From: CAZECR01 sp964510495
GTDB taxonomy: Bacteria; Patescibacteriota; Patescibacteriia; Magasanikbacterales; GWA2-37-8
NCBI GenBank assembly: GCA_964510495.1
Contig: CAZECR010000002.1
Location: forward strand, 1 to 64,000
Direction of reading: 5' to 3'
DNA length: 64,000 nt
Part shown: positions 60,596 through 64,000 of the stretch, piece after piece
Numbering within the stretch: position 1 is the stretch's first letter
Layout of the letters: each line of letters begins with the position of its first letter
Notes under the pieces: generated by a model
The model's database searches: none
Told to the model about the DNA's origin: nothing
The model's input: only the letters and a program-made list of their open reading frames with translations
Translations under genes and position numbers: made by a program

Positions 60596-61785
60596 CAGAT
60601 CATTTCAAGCCACTCTGTCTGAGTTTCTGGGTACCACCAGTAGTGCGTCCCCAAGCTATTTTAATTGGCAAAATGATTCCGGAATGGATCAAGCAAGGAA
60701 CTACTCCGACCATCGTAAGTTATGCCGGAGACACGGCTTGGGATATTGCTGCAACGAAGTATTCTATTGATCAGTGGAAAATAAACAAATACGTTGCACG
60801 ATTACCGATCGTGCCCAAAATTCTCAAAAATAAATATTCGGAACGCATTTTTCGAAGGCTTTGTGCAGTTGTGAAAAAAGAAAAACCTGATCTCATATTT
60901 TCTTTTGCCAACCCTCAAGACAGCAACATCTTCGGCGCGCGACTTAAAAAACATTTTGGCATTCCTTTTATTAGCCACTTTAGCGACCCTTGGGCTGACA
61001 ATCCTTATTCTAACTGGAGCAATCATAAGCGAGCTGAAATAATCAAACTCGAACGTTTTATTATTGAACAAAGCGATAGAGTCGTTTTTACAAATATAGA
61101 GCTCCGTGATCTTGTACTACAAAAATTTCCAGCCAGCTGGAAAAATAAAACAGTGGTTATCCCTCATTGTTTTGACGAAAAAGAATACCCGGCTCGAGTT
61201 AAAAACAACGAACCCTTTATTTTTAGCCATATCGGAGCTCTCTACGGGAAGCGAACCCCGGAATTTCTCTTTTTAGCACTGCAAGAACTTCTTAAAAATT
61301 CACCCAAACTTAGAGGAACATTCTGTCTAAAACTTGTAGGCGCAGCTAATAGCTACGCAGGCTACACCGAAGCTCGAATTAAAGAAATGGCTAAAAAATA
61401 TGGTTTGGCAGATCTTACTTCCATCATTCCTCCAGTAAGTTACACGGAAAGTCTTCGCTACATGAAACAATCAGACTGTCTTATTGTTATTGATGCCGAT
61501 ATTGAAAACAGCCCTTTTTTGCCTTCTAAAGTAGTTGATTATGCGGGGAGCAAGACAGCGATACTTGGTATTACACCCAGCAACAGCCCGACCGATACTT
61601 TCCTTAAAGAATTGGGGCAAAAATGTTTTAACTACAAAGAAAAAAATACGCTGATCACTTACTTGCGAAAATTAATTCAAACTAAAACAGGCCCCGCATA
61701 TAACGAGAAATTTCGCGCCAACTACTCTGTTGAAGCTACTTCCGCCAAGCTATTACAACTTTTTAAAGATTGTACCACTCTATGA
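60592..61785 (+). CDS. Group 1 (GT4-like) glycosyltransferase
   Basis: 397 aa GT-B: FWVPPVVRPQAILIGKMI near the N-terminus, FAGARLKKHFGIPF-type mid-region (SNIFGARLKKHFGIPFISHFSDPWADNPY), FIFSHIGALYGKRTPEFLFLAL, and the donor-binding SDCLIVIDADIENSPFLPSKVVDYAGSKTAIL. Like other wall/capsule GT4 enzymes. Starts and ends in ATGA overlaps. Sugar unknown. Confidence 0.85.
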   Translation: MTDHFKPLCLSFWVPPVVRPQAILIGKMIPEWIKQGTTPTIVSYAGDTAWDIAATKYSIDQWKINKYVARLPIVPKILKNKYSERIFRRLCAVVKKEKPDLIFSFANPQDSNIFGARLKKHFGIPFISHFSDPWADNPYSNWSNHKRAEIIKLERFIIEQSDRVVFTNIELRDLVLQKFPASWKNKTVVIPHCFDEKEYPARVKNNEPFIFSHIGALYGKRTPEFLFLALQELLKNSPKLRGTFCLKLVGAANSYAGYTEARIKEMAKKYGLADLTSIIPPVSYTESLRYMKQSDCLIVIDADIENSPFLPSKVVDYAGSKTAILGITPSNSPTDTFLKELGQKCFNYKEKNTLITYLRKLIQTKTGPAYNEKFRANYSVEATSAKLLQLFKDCTTL

Positions 61786-62864
61786 AAATCGCTTTAATTC
61801 TAGGCACGCGTCCGGAAATAATTAAAATGTCACCGCTTGTTCGTGCGTGTGAAAAGCATGCAATCGACTACTTTATCCTACATACCGGTCAACATTATAA
61901 TCATGAAATGGATCAACAATTTTTTGATGATCTTGAGCTGCCAAAGCCACGTTATAATCTGAACATTGGTAGCAAACCGTATCACGAACAAATCGCAACA
62001 ATGATTCAAAAAATAAGCGCCATTTTAATTAAAGAAAAACCTGTGGCAGTGGTTGTGCAGGGTGATACTAACACAGTCCTGAGCGGGGCTCTCGCAGCCA
62101 ACAAACTTGGTATTATGGTGGTCCATCATGAAGCGGGATTACGGAGTTATGACCTCAAAATGTTAGAGGAGATAAATCGGACACTGACCGATCATATTAG
62201 TGACTATTTGTGCACACCCACTAAAGAGACAGCAAAACATCTGCGCGAAGAAGGAATTGCAAAAGAAAAAATATTCCTTAGCGGCAATACGATCGTTGAT
62301 GCCGTTAAACAAAATTTACAATTAGCTGCCAAAAAATCAACTATTCTTAAACGTTTTAAGCTTGAACCAAAAAAATATATTATTGCTACCGCTCATCGGG
62401 CTGAAAACGTTGATGATCCTGAGCGCTTGAACAAAGTACTGAGAGGACTTGAATTGGTTGCGGCAAGCACGGAGCTTCCCGTTATATATCCCATTCATCC
62501 AAGAACGCAAAAAAATATTAAAAAATTCAAACTAACTGTACCCGTTGGAGCAACCATTGTTGCGCCGCTTGGATATCTAGATTTCCTATTGCTTGAAGCT
62601 AACGCCGCGCTGATTATTACCGACTCAGGCGGCATGCAAGAAGAAGCATGTATTCTTCGTGTTCCTTGTGTAACTATCAGAGATACCACCGAACGCCCCG
62701 AAACACTTCACCTGGGTATTAATATTCTTGCCGGGGTAGAACCTGAACAAATACAGAAAGCAGTTGAAAAAATGCTTCGTTTTAAAAAGACCAAATGGAT
62801 TAATCCATTTGGTCGGGGTGATGCTGGAGAAAAAATCATCCAATACATCAAAAGATGTATTTAA
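61782..62864 (+). CDS. wecB: UDP-GlcNAc 2-epimerase (non-hydrolysing)
   Basis: 360 aa. LILGTRPEIIKMSPL (5-19), HTGQHYNHEMDQQFF, VQGDTNTVLSGALAANK, HHEAGLRSYD, EEINRTLTDHISDYL, TAHRAENVDD, HPRTQKNIKKF, DSGGMQEEAC and RDTTERPETL are WecB-specific. Converts UDP-GlcNAc to UDP-ManNAc. ATG 61782 chosen (ATGA overlap). The end of the gene carries a 26-bp palindrome. Confidence 0.95.
   Translation: MKIALILGTRPEIIKMSPLVRACEKHAIDYFILHTGQHYNHEMDQQFFDDLELPKPRYNLNIGSKPYHEQIATMIQKISAILIKEKPVAVVVQGDTNTVLSGALAANKLGIMVVHHEAGLRSYDLKMLEEINRTLTDHISDYLCTPTKETAKHLREEGIAKEKIFLSGNTIVDAVKQNLQLAAKKSTILKRFKLEPKKYIIATAHRAENVDDPERLNKVLRGLELVAASTELPVIYPIHPRTQKNIKKFKLTVPVGATIVAPLGYLDFLLLEANAALIITDSGGMQEEACILRVPCVTIRDTTERPETLHLGINILAGVEPEQIQKAVEKMLRFKKTKWINPFGRGDAGEKIIQYIKRCI
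62780..62814 (-). terminator. Palindromic terminator embedded in wecB
   Basis: 62789-62814 is a perfect 26-bp palindrome. On the minus strand it is followed by TTTTTAAAA, the layout of an intrinsic terminator for the converging membrane-protein gene, 52 bases beyond that gene's stop. Confidence 0.65.
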
Positions 62865-62865
62865 G

Positions 62866-64000
62866 TTATAACTCGTACAAAAATAAACCTTCAAAAGCAC
62901 CGATTAATTTTAGTTTTGGTAAAGACTCCATAACAACAGAACTCAATTCATTTTCAGAAACCAGGTAGTTTACTTTGTACTTGTACACTTCATCGGAAAA
63001 ATTATTTTTGAGGAAATCTCGATATTCATTCGGCAGCTGTTTTCGGACCTCAATTAAACGCGACGATAATCTTGAAGAAAATAATTCATCCCAGTTCTCA
63101 AAAAAATAATTGATCACTTCTCCATCATGCTGATCCAAGTATGTTTCGATTCCTTCGGAACGAACCCCTCGTAGTCTCATCAGTAAAAAGAAATTATGTT
63201 TTTGACGATCATCGGGTACAGCATAGAAACGCTCGGTATTGGCAACATATAAGTTACACCGTGTGAATGCACGGATCATAAGGCTATACTGCTTATTAGG
63301 CTCAAGAGGGAGGACTACGCACGGATCAGGTGCATGCGTATTTAACCAATCAAAAACTACACGATATTTTTGTATTTCCTTAAACTCTGCAAGATTAGAG
63401 CGATATGTTGTTGTTGCTGCCAGACCATAGGCCAAGGAACACATGATACCTAACAGCGAAACAGCGTACCAAACCTGTATGCGCCACAATTTAAGAAGAC
63501 GTTCACCCAACAAGGTCATTATGACCATCATGAGTGGGATAGTATATTGAACAAAATGTGGATACCACACCACTCTTCCAGTAATAATTTGCTGATTAAA
63601 AACCAACCAACTTGCTCCTAACATATAGACACTCCAATTCCAGGCATCATCTTCGAGTAAAACTTTTTTTCCTTGTTTTAAATATCGCACTAATGAAACA
63701 AGGATAAAGACGATTGTTACTGCTAAGACTAGCCAATTAACTATCGGAGCATGACTATAGAATAAACCATTACGCTGCGACAATAGGGCTCCTTGAGCAG
63801 AATGCAGAGACGTAAACACTCGCAGCAAGATTGGCAAGCTCATTAAAAAAGCAATCACTCCAATTAAAATAATTTTTTTACTCAAATGGTATTCGCGTCG
63901 CAAAAGTGTCCCAAAAAAGATAACACCTACTAAGGCTAAAATCATGCCCCAAGCAAAAAAATATCCAATACTCAGCGTTATTGCTAGTCCACAAATTACA
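62866..64000 (-). CDS. Polytopic membrane protein (glycosyltransferase 39-like), 5' end outside window
   Basis: 378 residues visible, open to the window edge. Six or more membrane helices (including ILALVGVIFFGTLL, IILIGVIAFLMSLPILL, WLVLAVTIVFILVSLV, YTIPLMMVIMTLLGERLL and YAVSLLGIMCSLAYGL), then a soluble ~190-residue C-terminal domain. This layout fits the C-terminal half of lipid-linked sugar transferases (GT-C) seen in surface-glycan loci, but the catalytic loop would be in the missing part. Its stop is one base from the wecB stop. Confidence 0.65.
   Translation of the reverse strand, partial: VICGLAITLSIGYFFAWGMILALVGVIFFGTLLRREYHLSKKIILIGVIAFLMSLPILLRVFTSLHSAQGALLSQRNGLFYSHAPIVNWLVLAVTIVFILVSLVRYLKQGKKVLLEDDAWNWSVYMLGASWLVFNQQIITGRVVWYPHFVQYTIPLMMVIMTLLGERLLKLWRIQVWYAVSLLGIMCSLAYGLAATTTYRSNLAEFKEIQKYRVVFDWLNTHAPDPCVVLPLEPNKQYSLMIRAFTRCNLYVANTERFYAVPDDRQKHNFFLLMRLRGVRSEGIETYLDQHDGEVINYFFENWDELFSSRLSSRLIEVRKQLPNEYRDFLKNNFSDEVYKYKVNYLVSENELSSVVMESLPKLKLIGAFEGLFLYEL

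Noticed and set aside
1..64000. CRISPR array, prophage or IS element
   Set aside because: No regularly spaced repeats, transposase or phage structural genes were seen in the window.

Overview
The window looks like a scaffold from a small-genome candidate-phyla (CPR/Patescibacteria-type) bacterium. The clues are tightly packed, moderately AT-rich genes, very short spacers, almost no Shine-Dalgarno (SD) sites, a glucose-6-phosphate dehydrogenase/6-phosphogluconate dehydrogenase fusion, a Lys-rich mini-gene, PilT, FtsW and a very large surface-glycan locus. TGA is used as a stop (many ATGA overlaps), so this is not a code-25 lineage. The exact lineage cannot be fixed by eye. Three runs of exactly 100 N (5263-5362, 7823-7922, 13667-13766) are scaffold gaps; they interrupt transketolase, the CCA-adding enzyme and a membrane protein.

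Layout. 1-9.4 kb: housekeeping genes: a Dus tRNA-modification enzyme, pentose-phosphate genes (zwf-gnd fusion, transketolase), a YtxH-like protein, and a pilT-cca-nudix operon. 9.4-13.7 kb: an island of isolated, strikingly GC-rich genes (a zinc ribbon, an unknown soluble protein and three lipoproteins, two of them tandem paralogues) lying between tRNA-Pro(GGG) and tRNA-Pro(CGG). A further lipoprotein of the same kind is at 1.1-1.4 kb and a DUF2061-like gene at 56.3 kb. 13.8-24.4 kb: a minus-strand operon with rmlA, four GT2 glycosyltransferases, a PGI/PMI, rmlD-like, rmlB and ftsW genes. 24.5 kb: rpmA (bL27), divergent from that operon. 24.9-30.1 kb: a UDP-sugar epimerase, ugd, a methyltransferase, an ABC flippase-like exporter and a small HTH regulator. 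30.3-52.6 kb: 25 closely spaced minus-strand genes, apparently one operon, for a nonulosonic-acid-type glycan (PseB-, PseC-, NeuB-, SpsF- and WbuXYZ-like enzymes plus many decorating enzymes), ending in cysQ. 52.9-56.1 kb: divergent cysD, a cysN-cysC fusion and a cupin gene. 56.7-62.9 kb: a plus-strand glycan operon with a KpsS-like protein, an alpha/alpha-toroid protein, a pyruvyltransferase, a GT1 and wecB. The window ends in a truncated membrane protein.

How it fits together. rmlA/B/D, ugd, wecB and PGI/PMI would supply nucleotide sugars. The 25-gene operon would make and decorate an acidic sugar, and CysD/CysNC/CysQ would make PAPS and recycle PAP; no APS/PAPS reductase or sulfotransferase was recognised here, so glycan sulfation is the likeliest use. 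Export is plausibly by the ABC protein.

Two expression styles coexist. Ordinary genes have promoters close to TTGACA-N17-TAnnnT, usually with an extended TGn, almost always a T just before ATG, and no SD. The GC-rich orphan genes use the same promoter type but carry a strong SD, a stem-loop in the 5' UTR (often at the predicted mRNA 5' end), and elaborate 3' inverted repeats. That second class is the most unusual thing in the window.
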